Notes: generated from the letters alone by a model not told the origin. Positions 24,992 through 32,914 are shown, numbered from the stretch's first letter. The stretch is DNA of 56,019 nt from Streptomyces klenkii (GCF_003626645.1 NZ_RBAM01000024.1:1-56019), one strand, 5' to 3'. Translations and numbers: made by a program.

Positions 24992-25167
24992 CGAGCCTCC
25001 TCGCTGAGCGCCTCAACGATCAGGCAGGACGCGCCTGCGGCAGCGAGGCCCGCTGCGGCGCCGAGCCAGGACCAGGCGGCGCCGGTGAGGAACCCGAAGC
25101 CGGCGACGGTCAGGACCGCGGTCCGGGCGCGTCCCCAGAGGGGCGGGAGGGCACGGAGTCTCCGCAC
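24988..25167 (-). CDS. Small membrane protein, 59 aa
   Basis: GTG 25167 with AAGGAGG five to six bases upstream. 59 residues with a hydrophobic middle (TAVLTVAGFGFLTGAAWSWL then GAAAGLAAAGASCLIVEAL): two short membrane segments. Coupled to the portal start by GTGA. Function unknown. Confidence 0.7.
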   Translation of the reverse strand: MRRLRALPPLWGRARTAVLTVAGFGFLTGAAWSWLGAAAGLAAAGASCLIVEALSEEAR

Positions 25168-25177
25168 TGTGGCCTCC

Positions 25178-25498
25178 TTACTCGCTCTGGTCGGGCTCTC
25201 CCGGCCGGTAGACCGCGAACCCGTCGACGTCTTCGACGACGGCAACCCGGACGCCGTCGAGGTGGCCGGTGAGCTGCTCGGTGAGCCGCGCCATGTCCGC
25301 ATCCGTCAGGCGGGTGCCGGTGAACAGGACGAGCCTGTCGCCGGGCCGGACAACGACAGAACTGAACGAAGGCGCCAGGAACTCGACATCGTGGGCGCGC
25401 CCTGGGGCGGCGTGCGTGGCGAGGAACCTGGCCTTGGCTGCTTCGTACTCTGCGGGCGTCGCGATCTTTCTGCTGCGCCGTCCTCGCCAACGCGTCAC
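25178..25498 (-). CDS. Hypothetical protein between terminase and portal, 106 aa
   Basis: 106 residues from GTG 25498, which overlaps the TerL stop (GTGA). Basic start (RWRGRRSRKIATPAEYEAAK), then VVVRPGDRLVLFTGTRLTDA and RVAVVEDVDGFAVYRPGEP. The PGDRLVL element suggests a small beta domain. Not recognised. Confidence 0.7.
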   Translation of the reverse strand: MTRWRGRRSRKIATPAEYEAAKARFLATHAAPGRAHDVEFLAPSFSSVVVRPGDRLVLFTGTRLTDADMARLTEQLTGHLDGVRVAVVEDVDGFAVYRPGEPDQSE

Positions 25499-27000
25499 AT
25501 CCACCTCACTCTGGTCCGGGCCGCGGCGTAGAACGCCAGGAGCAGCGCGTCCGCGTTGTCTGGGGAGCGGCCGAGCCGCTTCTTGATCTCGTCCTTCGGC
25601 TCCACGCGAATCCGGCCCTGCGGGTCGGTGTCCCACCGCGGAGTCAGCAGCTGCGCCACCGTGGCGTCGGCGTTCTCCATGGCGGAGAGGTCCCAGCCGT
25701 GCCGCTCGGACAGGCCGCGGCCAAGTGACCACCACATCTCCGCACGGAGGTTGAGGAACTTCCCCGGCTCGCTGGCCCTTTCGCCGACGTTGACGCCGTG
25801 GATGCGGGCCTGGTGCTCCCCGCGCCCGGCGGCGTTCCTCAGCTCGCCGATCACGCCGAAGCCCACGCCGATCGAATCGACCTTCACTGCCGTCGCGCCG
25901 GTCTCCTTGATCGCCGCTATCACCAGCGGCGCGATCTGCTCCGGCCGGTCGGTGTGCGCCCGCCACTCCCGGCCGGCCCGCACGCCGCGGCGTTCGCGGA
26001 TGACGGTCTCGTCACCGCCGCCGCCTACGTCCACGCCGAGTTCGACGGGCAGCAGGTCCGCGGCCTTCGGTCTGGTCTCCGTGTCGATGCGGCACGCCGC
26101 GATGTCGGCGGCGCGCACGACCTGGTTCGGGGCGTCCGCGCTGAACTCGCCGAGCACCTTGGAGCGGTAGAGCGGGTTGTCCTCGCCCCACTCGGTGAGC
26201 TTCTCCTCCACCCACTCCCGCGACACCAGGGCCTGCGCCACCTCGTCCGGGACTGCTTCGCCGGTGAGGTTGGGCGAGTCGAACGCGCTGATCCCGATGA
26301 CGTGCCAGCCGGACCCCGGCGTGCACACCTTCCGGAAATGCGAGGCCGGGTTGTCGGGGTTGCCGATGGCCAGGATCCGGCAGTCCGTGTTCGTCGTCAG
26401 CGCGTCCGCGGCCACCCACAACTGCTCGGGGATGCCGCACGCTTCGTCGAGGATGACCAGCACGTACCGGGCGTGGATGCCCTGGAACGCGGACTCGTCG
26501 TGGTCGGCCGGCTTGCGGCCGAACGCGACCATCTCCTCGTCGATGTGCCACTCGGTCTGATTCACCCGCCCCGGGAGGCGCCCGGCGCGGTGCACGCGGC
26601 GGATGTACCGCCACAGGATCGCGCGGACCTGCGCGAACGTCGGCGCCGAGGTGACGACGAACGCTTCCCCCGGGGGGTGGGTGTCCAGCCACCACGACGC
26701 GACAAGCGACGCGGTGTGGGACTTCCCCACGCCGTGGCAGGAGCGGACGGCGGTCCTGCGGTGGTCCCGCACCGCCTCAAGGATCTGCCGCTGCCGGGAC
26801 CATACGACTTGCCGGAGCCGGCCCCGGACCCAGCCGACGGGGTCGCGCTGGTAGCGGGCGGTGCGCTCGGCGACCTGCTGCCGGTCGAGGCGGTTCTTGA
26901 GCTGGTCGCGGATCTGCCGAAGCTGCCGGGTGTCGCCGGCGCGCACGAGCTGGTCGATCTGGCGGCGGATCTGCTCAACGCTCGGGGCCGTCGTTGTCAT
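25495..27000 (-). CDS. Terminase large subunit
   Basis: 501 residues. Walker A CHGVGKS at 88-94, Walker B LVILDEA at 181-187, and an RNase H-type nuclease domain with GVDVGGGGD (Asp 324), VKVDSIG (Asp 375) and a late SPDNADALLLAF. The ATPase drives DNA into the prohead and the nuclease cuts the concatemer. Length fits the family. Overlaps the small subunit gene by 26 nt. Confidence 0.95.
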   Translation of the reverse strand: MTTTAPSVEQIRRQIDQLVRAGDTRQLRQIRDQLKNRLDRQQVAERTARYQRDPVGWVRGRLRQVVWSRQRQILEAVRDHRRTAVRSCHGVGKSHTASLVASWWLDTHPPGEAFVVTSAPTFAQVRAILWRYIRRVHRAGRLPGRVNQTEWHIDEEMVAFGRKPADHDESAFQGIHARYVLVILDEACGIPEQLWVAADALTTNTDCRILAIGNPDNPASHFRKVCTPGSGWHVIGISAFDSPNLTGEAVPDEVAQALVSREWVEEKLTEWGEDNPLYRSKVLGEFSADAPNQVVRAADIAACRIDTETRPKAADLLPVELGVDVGGGGDETVIRERRGVRAGREWRAHTDRPEQIAPLVIAAIKETGATAVKVDSIGVGFGVIGELRNAAGRGEHQARIHGVNVGERASEPGKFLNLRAEMWWSLGRGLSERHGWDLSAMENADATVAQLLTPRWDTDPQGRIRVEPKDEIKKRLGRSPDNADALLLAFYAAARTRVRWM

Positions 27001-27502
27001 CGCTGCCGCCGTTGGTCAGGGCGTTGAGGAGGGCGCCGATCTCGTCGCCGAGGTGTTCGGCGTCGACGCTGACGCGGGAGGGGGCGTCGAGGCCGAGGAG
27101 CCTGGCGCGGCGTTCCTGGATGCGCAGCATCCGGTCGATGGCCTGGAGGACGGGGCCGTCGTCTTCCAATGGCTCGCCGTCGTCCGCCTTGACGATGCGG
27201 CCTTGGGAGACGGTGACGTGGCGGCGTTCGAGGACGCCGAGCGCGGACCGGTACATGTGGTCGAGGCGGTCGAGTTCGAGTTGCCGGACCTGTTCGGCGG
27301 GCTCCTGGACGATGGCCTGGAGGGCCCGTTCGACCATCTCGTGGGCGGTGGTCCGGGCGACGCCGAGTTCGTCGGCGATCTGCCGGTAGGAGAGGCCGCG
27401 TGCGCGGAGCGCGGCGGCCTCGGCGTCCCGGCGGGCGGTTTCGGGAGTGCGGACCCACTGCCCGCCGCCGTTGCGGGGCTGGTCGGGGGTGGCGTCGGGC
27501 AT
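26975..27502 (-). CDS. Terminase small subunit
   Basis: 175 residues from ATG 27502, with AGGGGGG upstream (GTG 27511 would sit on the ribosome site). Helix-turn-helix LRARGLSYRQIADELGVART then an oligomerisation region with GVLERRHVTVSQGRIVKADD and RMLRIQERRARLLGLDAPSR. The latter element is typical of TerS proteins. It recognises the packaging site and loads TerL. Confidence 0.85.
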   Translation of the reverse strand: MPDATPDQPRNGGGQWVRTPETARRDAEAAALRARGLSYRQIADELGVARTTAHEMVERALQAIVQEPAEQVRQLELDRLDHMYRSALGVLERRHVTVSQGRIVKADDGEPLEDDGPVLQAIDRMLRIQERRARLLGLDAPSRVSVDAEHLGDEIGALLNALTNGGSDDNDGPER

Positions 27503-27523
27503 GCGGGCCACCCCCCTGGGCTG

Positions 27524-27868
27524 CTAGTCGTCGGTGTCGATGCCGAAGTCGTCGAAGATGCCTTCGTTCTCGAAGACCCAGGCGAGGTGCAGCATGTTCC
27601 AGTTGTCTTCGGTGAGCCCTTCGCACGCCTCGGGCGGCCGGTCGGCGTGGACGGTGCCGGGCGCGGCGTCGTCGAGCGCGTCCTGGCACTGCGCGGCGAT
27701 CTCGTCTTGGGTCTCGACGAGCGCGTCGTAGGTGAGCAAGCCCGCGATGGCGAGTACGGCGACGCCGGCGATGGGGGCGACGATGCGGACCCAGAGGGGC
27801 ACGCGGGTTATGCGGGCGCGCCAGCCGGTCGCGGGCGGGGGCGGGGTGGGTGTTGCGGGTTCGGTCAT
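27524..27868 (-). CDS. Single-pass membrane protein, 114 aa
   Basis: 114 residues from ATG 27868: Thr/Pro-rich start, membrane segment WVRIVAPIAGVAVLAIAGLL, then an acidic extracytoplasmic region ending FENEGIFDDFGIDTDD. Just upstream of TerS. Not recognised; no lipobox or lytic motif. Confidence 0.65.
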   Translation of the reverse strand: MTEPATPTPPPPATGWRARITRVPLWVRIVAPIAGVAVLAIAGLLTYDALVETQDEIAAQCQDALDDAAPGTVHADRPPEACEGLTEDNWNMLHLAWVFENEGIFDDFGIDTDD

Positions 27869-27891
27869 GGGGGTCAGCATGGCGCCTTCTG

Positions 27892-28095
27892 CTAGGGCGT
27901 GTTGACCTTGTGATGGTGTCGTGACCGGTGGGCGTCGAAGGTCCGGTGGGCCCTAGCTGCCGGGGTCCACCCCGTGTCGAGGCCGCAGGAGCAGGTCGCG
28001 CGGGCGTGGGGCCCGGGGACGTGCATGGCCCAACCGTCCTCTGATGGGAGTTCGAGGGCTTCGCGTTCGATGGTGAGGACGTGGGCGGTGGCCAT
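27892..28095 (-). CDS. Small Cys/His-rich protein, 67 aa
   Basis: 67 residues (MATAHVLTIEREALELPSED; CSCG motif; C-terminal HRSRHHHKVN). The CSCG plus many His could bind metal. Short intergenic hairpin upstream. Function unknown. Confidence 0.55.
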   Translation of the reverse strand: MATAHVLTIEREALELPSEDGWAMHVPGPHARATCSCGLDTGWTPAARAHRTFDAHRSRHHHKVNTP

Positions 28096-28124
28096 GGTGT
28101 GGGCCTCCTGTCGTTGGAGGGGTG

Positions 28125-28154
28125 GCGGCCCCGGGTTGCCCGTCCCGGGGCCGC
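28125..28154. terminator. Hairpin
   Basis: GCGGCCCCGGG (28125-28135) pairs perfectly with CCCGGGGCCGC (28144-28154), between two small genes on the minus strand. Confidence 0.5.
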
Positions 28155-28175
28155 GTCCCGCCCTTCCGAACCCAC

Positions 28176-28538
28176 CTACTGGTGGTCTGTGGTGAGCCAC
28201 GCCCAGGAGGCCGGCTCAAGGTCTGGGTTGTCGTCGGCGTCGTCGAGCCAGATATCGAGGCAGCTCTTGCACAGGAAGTAGACGCTGCCGTTCCGCCGAA
28301 CCCACTTGGCGGCGGCCTCGCGGTGGGGGCGGCCGATGATGGCGCAGTATGTGCAGCCAAGCTTGTGGCCGAGCATGGCGTCGACCTGCGGCCACGGCCC
28401 CGAGGGTAGGGGCAGCGAGTCGGTGGCGATGGCAGCCACACGGCTCCGGGGCTCCAGCGGCGTGTAGTCGACCCTGGAAAGCAGGCGGGCGTATTGCTCG
28501 GAGAGCGAGTTGGCGTAGTACGTGGCGAGATCGGGCAT
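28176..28538 (-). CDS. Zinc-finger-like protein, 120 aa
   Basis: 120 residues starting MPDLATYYANSLSEQYARLL, with CTYC about residue 62 and CKSC about residue 91: a four-Cys zinc site with GSVYFL between. It sits upstream of the terminase genes where many actinophages carry an HNH nuclease, but I see no HNH histidines, so it is called only zinc-finger-like. Confidence 0.65.
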   Translation of the reverse strand: MPDLATYYANSLSEQYARLLSRVDYTPLEPRSRVAAIATDSLPLPSGPWPQVDAMLGHKLGCTYCAIIGRPHREAAAKWVRRNGSVYFLCKSCLDIWLDDADDNPDLEPASWAWLTTDHQ

Positions 28539-28572
28539 GCGGTTCTCCCGGTGGGCAGTCGGGGCGGTGGCT

Positions 28573-28608
28573 GGCTACCCGCCCGGCGCCCTCACCAGGC
28601 GGGTAGCC
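28573..28608. terminator. Hairpin
   Basis: GGCTACCCGCC (28573-28583) and GGCGGGTAGCC (28598-28608) form a perfect 11-bp stem in the 206-nt gap 28539-28744 that otherwise contains only the larger structured element. Confidence 0.5.
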
Positions 28609-28661
28609 GTCGGCTGCTCAACGCCGCGCGGGGGTGCAGGCGGAGCGGCCGGTCTACGGGG

Positions 28662-28742
28662 CTGCGTGGCCGGGAAGGTGCCGGGTCTCGACTCCGGATC
28701 TGGGCCCGCTCTCCTTGAGCTACACCTCGCCCGGCCACGCAG
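28662..28742. repeat. Long inverted repeat enclosing a tRNA-like two-hairpin segment
   Basis: CTGCGTGGCCGGG (28662-28674) pairs perfectly with CCCGGCCACGCAG (28730-28742), extended inward by AGGTG/CACCT. On the minus strand the interior has GTAGCTCAAGGAGAGC, like a tRNA D arm, and CCGGAGTCGAGACCCGG, like a T arm, but lacks an anticodon arm. GGTCTAC occurs on both flanks. A structured RNA, decayed tRNA, or packaging-site feature are all possible. Confidence 0.6.
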
Positions 28743-28744
28743 GT

Positions 28745-29026
28745 CTACGCGGCGGCCTTCTCCTGGCAGGGCTTCCAGCCCGGGAGCCGGCCGCCCCGCC
28801 GGGGCCTGTCGGCGCCGTTCTTCCACGCGTCCTTCTCGGCGTTGCTGAGGGTCGGGAGGTGGAACAGGCGCGGGCCGCCGGGGACCGGCACGGGTTCGAT
28901 CTTGCCTCGCCTGATCCAGACGCGGATGGTGCCCGGCTTGATGCCGAACTGTTCGGCGGCCTGCTGCTCGGTGATGAGATCAGCGGCGCGGATCTGGTCG
29001 AGCGGCGGGTTGGGGAACTTCGGCAT
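28745..29026 (-). CDS. MerR/excisionase-type DNA-binding protein
   Basis: 93 residues; helix-turn-helix LITEQQAAEQFGIKPGTIRV followed by WIRRGKIEPVPVPGGPRLF, the wing-like pattern of excisionase/AlpA and MerR-type proteins. Basic C-terminus. It closes the plasmid-like membrane cassette, where actinomycete integrative plasmids also carry such a protein. A candidate regulator or recombination directionality factor. Confidence 0.75.
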   Translation of the reverse strand: MPKFPNPPLDQIRAADLITEQQAAEQFGIKPGTIRVWIRRGKIEPVPVPGGPRLFHLPTLSNAEKDAWKNGADRPRRGGRLPGWKPCQEKAAA

Positions 29027-29047
29027 GTCGCCTCCCCGGGTACGGCG

Positions 29048-29080
29048 CAGGCCCCGGGAGCGGGTGCTCTCCGGGGCCTG
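29048..29080 (+). terminator. Hairpin followed by GTTTTC on the plus strand
   Basis: CAGGCCCCGG (29048-29057) and CCGGGGCCTG (29071-29080), then GGGCGTTTTC. Oriented to stop plus-strand transcripts. The same gap (29027-29152) also has ACAACGC and GCGTTGT arms around 29121-29141. Confidence 0.5.
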
Positions 29081-29152
29081 GGGCGTTTTCGGGCAGCGTT
29101 GGTCTACAGCATCGGATGTTACAACGCTGGGAGGGCGTTGTCGATCAGATGT

Positions 29153-29653
29153 TCAGCGGATCGCGCCCGGCGGCCACAGGCGCCATTCTTCCCGGTAGTC
29201 GGGGTGGTCGGCGTAGGGCAGCGCGAGCAGGTGGAGCATCTGGCTCAGGATGTTCGCCGCGCCACTCACGAGGTCGTGGGGTGGCGTGCCGGGCCCTGCC
29301 ACCTTGAGTGCCCGCTGGACGTCCTCGTAGTCGCGCAGCACGCGCCGCTTGGCCCAGATCTCGCGCAGCACCCGCTCCGGGTCGTGGCGGGCGATGTGCA
29401 GCGCCAGGCCGGGGATGTCGGCCATTTGGATACCGTCCCATCGGTCGCTCGTCACCGGCAGCCCCTTGCGCCGTTCGAACTCGGCGGCGCGGGGGTTGGG
29501 CGGCCACATCAGCACGGTGTCCGCGGCCTCAGGGTCGTTCAGGCCGCCGACGTGCCAGCTGGCGCTGGCGTGCTCGCAGGCTGCCTGCGCCGCCGCCTCG
29601 TCCTCGTCCAGCCGGGCCCGAACGAACGCGATCAGGTCGTCCATGGTGCTCAT
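29153..29653 (-). CDS. DUF6221-like protein, 166 aa
   Basis: 166 residues: MDDLIAFVRARLDEDEAAAQ, DIPGLALHIARHDPERVLRE and KRRVLRDYEDVQRALKVAG, then LLALPYADHPDYREEWRL. The IARHDP and final HPDYREEW elements are the signature I associate with DUF6221, common in Streptomyces phages and plasmids; function unknown. Confidence 0.75.
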   Translation of the reverse strand: MSTMDDLIAFVRARLDEDEAAAQAACEHASASWHVGGLNDPEAADTVLMWPPNPRAAEFERRKGLPVTSDRWDGIQMADIPGLALHIARHDPERVLREIWAKRRVLRDYEDVQRALKVAGPGTPPHDLVSGAANILSQMLHLLALPYADHPDYREEWRLWPPGAIR

Positions 29654-29699
29654 CCTCTCGCAGAAGCAGCGGGACCGCCCCGGGTTGGGGCGGGCCCGT

Positions 29700-29810
29700 T
29701 CAGTGGCCGGTGGTGCAGGTCCATCCGCCGTCCGCGCTGCGGGTCATGGCCCGCCCGCAGCACTCCGGCGGCCGGGCGATCGGGTGCGGGAACTCGGGCA
29801 ACGCGGTCAT
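29700..29810 (-). CDS. Small Cys protein, 36 aa
   Basis: ATG 29810 overlaps the preceding stop (ATGA) and gives 36 residues, LPEFPHPIARPPECCGRAM then GGWTCTTGH. Two Cys clusters suggest a tiny zinc-binding protein. Translational coupling is the main support. Confidence 0.55.
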   Translation of the reverse strand: MTALPEFPHPIARPPECCGRAMTRSADGGWTCTTGH

Positions 29811-30601
29811 CGGGGCTCCTCAGCACGGGGGTGGACGATGCGCAGCGCGGTGTCGAAGTGGCCCTCCAGCCCCTCCTCGACGCCGCCACGCGAGGGGTAG
29901 CCGGGGGTAGCTACCTCGGTAGCGCGCGGGTAGTTGTCGCTGGTCACAGCGGTAGCTACCTCGCCAACTACCTGCCCAGGCGCGCCGCTCGGGGCCGGGT
30001 CGGGGAGCGCGGCGAGAGCAGCGGTGAGGTCGTCCCGGTGGACCCCCACGGAGACCCTCCCGGCGACCTTCAGGGAGGGCCGCACGCGGACCCCCCGGGC
30101 CTCCAGCGCGGCCCGCACTTCCGGCACCCCCCAGTCGGGGCTCCCATCGGCCCGCTGGAGGGCCTGGAGGACAGCCGCAACGTGCACCCCGTTCGCGGTG
30201 CCGATGAGCTGCTCGACGAGGGCGAGGAGCGGGTCCTTCGCGGGGCCCTGCGGGGCTTCCTCGACGGCCCCGGCCGGGGCGCCCTTCCCGCGCTTCCGCT
30301 TCGGCGCCGAGGGCTCCTTGGGCGGGGCGGTCGCCCGGTACGCGGCAGCGCACCACCAGGCGGCGGCGAACCACAGCAGCCACTCCATCCGGCCGACGGC
30401 CAGCCACACCATCCCGGCCGCGCCGGCCGGGAAGAGGAGGCGGGCGGAGCGGTCGCCGACGCCGTCACCGTCGCGGACCCACCCGGCGATGCCCTCCGTC
30501 GTGCGGCGCCCGACGATGCGGGAGCCGTCCCACAGGCGGTCTGCGGCGCGCCGGGCCCAGCCTGGCCGGGCCTCGGCCGGTTCGTGCTGCTCGGCCGTCA
30601 T
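29807..30601 (-). CDS. Membrane protein of plasmid-like spread cassette, 264 aa
   Basis: 264 residues: soluble start, about two membrane segments (LLFPAGAAGMVWLAVG; WLLWFAAAWWCAAAYRA), a basic stretch KRKRGKGAP, then a soluble C-terminal domain beginning LLALVEQLIGTANGVHVAAV with SVGVHRDDLTAALAALP. Similar proteins accompany TraB in Streptomyces conjugative elements, though no TraB is present here. Coupled by ATGA to both neighbours. Confidence 0.6.
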   Translation of the reverse strand: MTAEQHEPAEARPGWARRAADRLWDGSRIVGRRTTEGIAGWVRDGDGVGDRSARLLFPAGAAGMVWLAVGRMEWLLWFAAAWWCAAAYRATAPPKEPSAPKRKRGKGAPAGAVEEAPQGPAKDPLLALVEQLIGTANGVHVAAVLQALQRADGSPDWGVPEVRAALEARGVRVRPSLKVAGRVSVGVHRDDLTAALAALPDPAPSGAPGQVVGEVATAVTSDNYPRATEVATPGYPSRGGVEEGLEGHFDTALRIVHPRAEEPR

Positions 30602-31104
30602 GCCTGCTCCCCCGAGAACCAGGCGATCACCGGGTCGCCGATGCTGTTGACGCCGGGAACGAGCATGTCGCCCAGCAGCCCGGCGACTCCGGCGGTGAAG
30701 GCGAGGGTGACGCCGCACAGCAGGCCGCCGTTCATGCGGCGCCGCGGGTTCTCGGCGGCGGAGCGCCAGCAGACGGCCCACACTCCGGTGGCTACGAAGA
30801 CCACCAGCGCGCCGCCTTGGCTGAGGACGCCGAGGTTGCCGGGGCTGATCACGCCGTCGTCCGTGCCGGTGGCGCTGGGCGCGATCCGGCCGGCGGTGTT
30901 GGCGGTGCCGGTGATCAATCCGGCGATCCAGCCGAGGAGGCCGCCGGTGCACACGGTGGCCAGCGCGCCGACGGCGAAGCTGCTGAGGAAGGGGACGGCG
31001 GCGGCCGGCTTCCGGCCGCTGTTCCACCAGCCGCGGACGTTGAGCACCAGGACGAGGAGTGCGAGGGCCAGAGCGCCCACAGTGATCATGTTCGCGGTCG
31101 TCAT
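30598..31104 (-). CDS. Multi-pass membrane protein, Spd-like, 168 aa
   Basis: 168 residues with about four membrane segments (ITVGALALALLVLVLNVRGW; PFLSSFAVGALATVCTGGLL; GALVVFVATGVWAVCW; LLCGVTLAFTAGVAGLLG). ATGA overlaps on both sides. Resembles the small membrane proteins around tra/spd genes on Streptomyces plasmids. Function inferred from context only. Confidence 0.6.
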   Translation of the reverse strand: MTTANMITVGALALALLVLVLNVRGWWNSGRKPAAAVPFLSSFAVGALATVCTGGLLGWIAGLITGTANTAGRIAPSATGTDDGVISPGNLGVLSQGGALVVFVATGVWAVCWRSAAENPRRRMNGGLLCGVTLAFTAGVAGLLGDMLVPGVNSIGDPVIAWFSGEQA

Positions 31105-31643
31105 GCGGGCACTCCGGTGATCGACGTGATGGGGTCGAACGGGTCGATGACGCCGTAGAGGCCGGCGGCGGTGATGGTGAGGGCGGTGCGCCAGTACCAG
31201 CGGCGGGTGCGGGCGTCGGCGACGGCGGTGATGGCGAGGGCGCCGAGCGCGATGACGTAGGCGCCGGAGACGCTGGCTTCGGCACGGGCTTCGGTGAGGG
31301 TGGCGGCCCAGGCGGATGCGGCGCTGTGGGCGTATGGCGGGAGTGGGGTGAGGGCGAGGAGCGCGGCGAGGATGGTTTGCCGGGGGCGGGCCCAGGCGCG
31401 GAGCCACGCCCAGTTCCAGCGGCGTTCGGCCTCGATGGGAACGAGCTCGCCGGGGTTGGGGGCGGCGGGGAGGTGCACGTGGACGTGGACGACCGGCGGG
31501 GGCGGCTCGGCGGGAGGCGCGGCGGGCGGGCTGGGGCGCCACGGCGGGATGTCGCCGGGGCCGGGCGCCCGGGGCGGGAGGTCGACGGGGGCAAGTTCCC
31601 CGGCGGGGATGATGCGCCCTTCGAGGGGCCGATCGTTGGTCAT
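31101..31643 (-). CDS. Pro-rich multi-pass membrane protein, Spd-like, 180 aa
   Basis: 180 residues: a Pro-rich cytoplasmic start with HVHVHLPAAPNPGEL, then three or four membrane segments (QTILAALLALTPLPPYA; AYVIALGALAITAVADA; TALTITAAGLYGVIDPF). ATGA coupling with both neighbours. Part of the plasmid-like spread cassette. Confidence 0.6.
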   Translation of the reverse strand: MTNDRPLEGRIIPAGELAPVDLPPRAPGPGDIPPWRPSPPAAPPAEPPPPVVHVHVHLPAAPNPGELVPIEAERRWNWAWLRAWARPRQTILAALLALTPLPPYAHSAASAWAATLTEARAEASVSGAYVIALGALAITAVADARTRRWYWRTALTITAAGLYGVIDPFDPITSITGVPA

Positions 31644-31792
31644 GCGATGCCCCAGGCGAGGTAGGCGCCGACGGTGGCGGCGGTGATGGTGGTGATCGCG
31701 GCCCACGCGGCGAGGGTGCGGGCGAGGCTGGGCTCGATGGCGGTGAGGAGCGCCGTGGCGGCCAGGGCGGTGGCGGTGAAGAACGCGAGCAT
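31640..31792 (-). CDS. Small hydrophobic protein, 50 aa
   Basis: 50 residues, two membrane segments (MLAFFTATALAATALLTAIE and LAAWAAITTITAATVGAYL). Its ATG shares one base with the preceding stop and its stop overlaps the next ATG. Tiny membrane proteins of this kind are typical of spread operons. Confidence 0.6.
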   Translation of the reverse strand: MLAFFTATALAATALLTAIEPSLARTLAAWAAITTITAATVGAYLAWGIA

Positions 31793-31965
31793 CACGCCTC
31801 GCCTCCGAGCCAGTCGGTGGCGATGGGGTCGCCCTCTCCGGTGGGGCCGTACAGGCCGACCCACCACACGGGCAGCGGGGCGATGTGTGCGAACTCGGGC
31901 GGCAGCGCCGGAAGTTCGGTGGCGCGGCCGGGCGCGGGCATGGGGGTGGCGCTGGAGTTGGTCAT
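31792..31965 (-). CDS. Hypothetical protein, 57 aa
   Basis: 57 residues from ATG 31965: Ala/Pro-rich start, then FAHIAPLPVWWVGLYGPTGE and an acidic end. TGATG overlap with the next gene. Not recognised. Confidence 0.55.
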   Translation of the reverse strand: MTNSSATPMPAPGRATELPALPPEFAHIAPLPVWWVGLYGPTGEGDPIATDWLGGEA

Positions 31966-31978
31966 GGCGGTCCCCCGG

Positions 31979-32914
31979 TCAGGCCGTGCGGCGGAGGGTG
32001 CGGCGCAACGTCCGCTCCACCGACGCGGGGTTGACGTCGGGGCCGTGGACCTGCTGCGCGTAGGCCAGCACTTCGGCTGGCTCCGTCTTGCCGCAGGCGA
32101 TGGCGGTCCGGACGGTGTCCGCGAGGCTCGGGCGCAGCGTCCGGACGTCCGCGTCGCCGCCGTCCGGCGTCTTGTCCAGCAGGGCGCGGACCGTGTCCGG
32201 CTCCACCTCGATCCCGACGCGCCCTAGGTGCTCCACGATGACCTCGGGCTCGGCGTTCGGCAGGGTGTCCGCGGCGGCGCGGACGGCCGCCCGGACGGTT
32301 CCGTCCGCCCGCTGTCCGGGCTCGGGCGTGGCGTCCGGGCGCGCGGGCGCGGCCTGCTGGACGGGGTCGAGGCTGTCGAGGCGGACGCCGACCGCGCGGC
32401 GGAGGGTGGTCCAGGACCGGCCGGGGTACATGGCCCAGCCGAGGAGGGGGATGTGCGGCATCCGCTCGGGCAGCAGGCCGGCGGCGGCGCGGTGCTCGTC
32501 GCGCACGTCGCGGCGGTGCAGCTCGAAGAGGAGCTCCACGGCCGCCGAGATGGCGGCGAGGCTCCAGGCGGCGACGGGGCCGCCGATGGCGTGGCCGTGG
32601 GACCAGTTGACGGCGCCGCTGACGGTGACGAAGCCGAGGGTGGCCAGCCTGGGGAGGCCGGCGGGGCTGTTGCGTTCGACGGCGCGCCGGGCGTAGGTGG
32701 CGCAGATGAGGCCGGCGAGGTCGAACATCAGGCTGAGGGCCCACGCCAGCTCGGGGTTCATGCCCCAGGCGGTGAGGGTGGTGCTGATGGACCAGGCGGC
32801 GGCGGCGAGCATCATCAACAGGACGATGAGCCAGGCGGCGCGGATCACGCGGGAGAGGGGGCGGTGGGGGGCGGCGCGCGTGGGCACGCCCCGGTTAGGG
32901 TTCTCGTTAGCCAT
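31979..32914 (-). CDS. DUF2637 / SpdB-like membrane protein
   Basis: 311 residues. Four membrane segments in the first ~170 (AAWLIVLLMMLAAAAWSI; LAWALSLMFDLAGLICATYA; LATLGFVTVSGAVNWSHG; AAWSLAAISAAVELLFEL) followed by a soluble domain with TVRTAIACGKTEPAEVLAYA and HGPDVNPASVERTLR. The four-helix DUF2637 type is found in SpdB proteins that help plasmid DNA spread between Streptomyces compartments; the tail resembles a DNA-binding priming segment. First gene of the cassette, facing a plus-strand HTH gene. Confidence 0.7.
   Translation of the reverse strand: MANENPNRGVPTRAAPHRPLSRVIRAAWLIVLLMMLAAAAWSISTTLTAWGMNPELAWALSLMFDLAGLICATYARRAVERNSPAGLPRLATLGFVTVSGAVNWSHGHAIGGPVAAWSLAAISAAVELLFELHRRDVRDEHRAAAGLLPERMPHIPLLGWAMYPGRSWTTLRRAVGVRLDSLDPVQQAAPARPDATPEPGQRADGTVRAAVRAAADTLPNAEPEVIVEHLGRVGIEVEPDTVRALLDKTPDGGDADVRTLRPSLADTVRTAIACGKTEPAEVLAYAQQVHGPDVNPASVERTLRRTLRRTA

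Noticed and set aside
20897..25531. Very long plus-strand open frame (1544 codons) opposite capsid, protease and portal
   Set aside because: Same antisense effect of third-position GC; His/Arg/Leu-rich product without domains, while all three minus-strand genes are certain.
28176..28538. HNH endonuclease upstream of the terminase genes
   Set aside because: Zinc-type Cys pairs are present but the HNH histidine and asparagine pattern is not.
28662..28742. A functional tRNA gene
   Set aside because: D-arm-like and T-arm-like pieces are present but only about 10 nt remain where an anticodon arm and variable loop should be. Kept as a structured element only.
28575..28826. Minus-strand ORF across the structured intergenic region
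   Set aside because: It runs through the 13-bp stem and into the HTH gene in another frame; no natural composition.
31817..32227. Plus-strand ORFs opposite the DUF2637 gene
   Set aside because: Antisense shadows; the minus strand encodes clear membrane segments.
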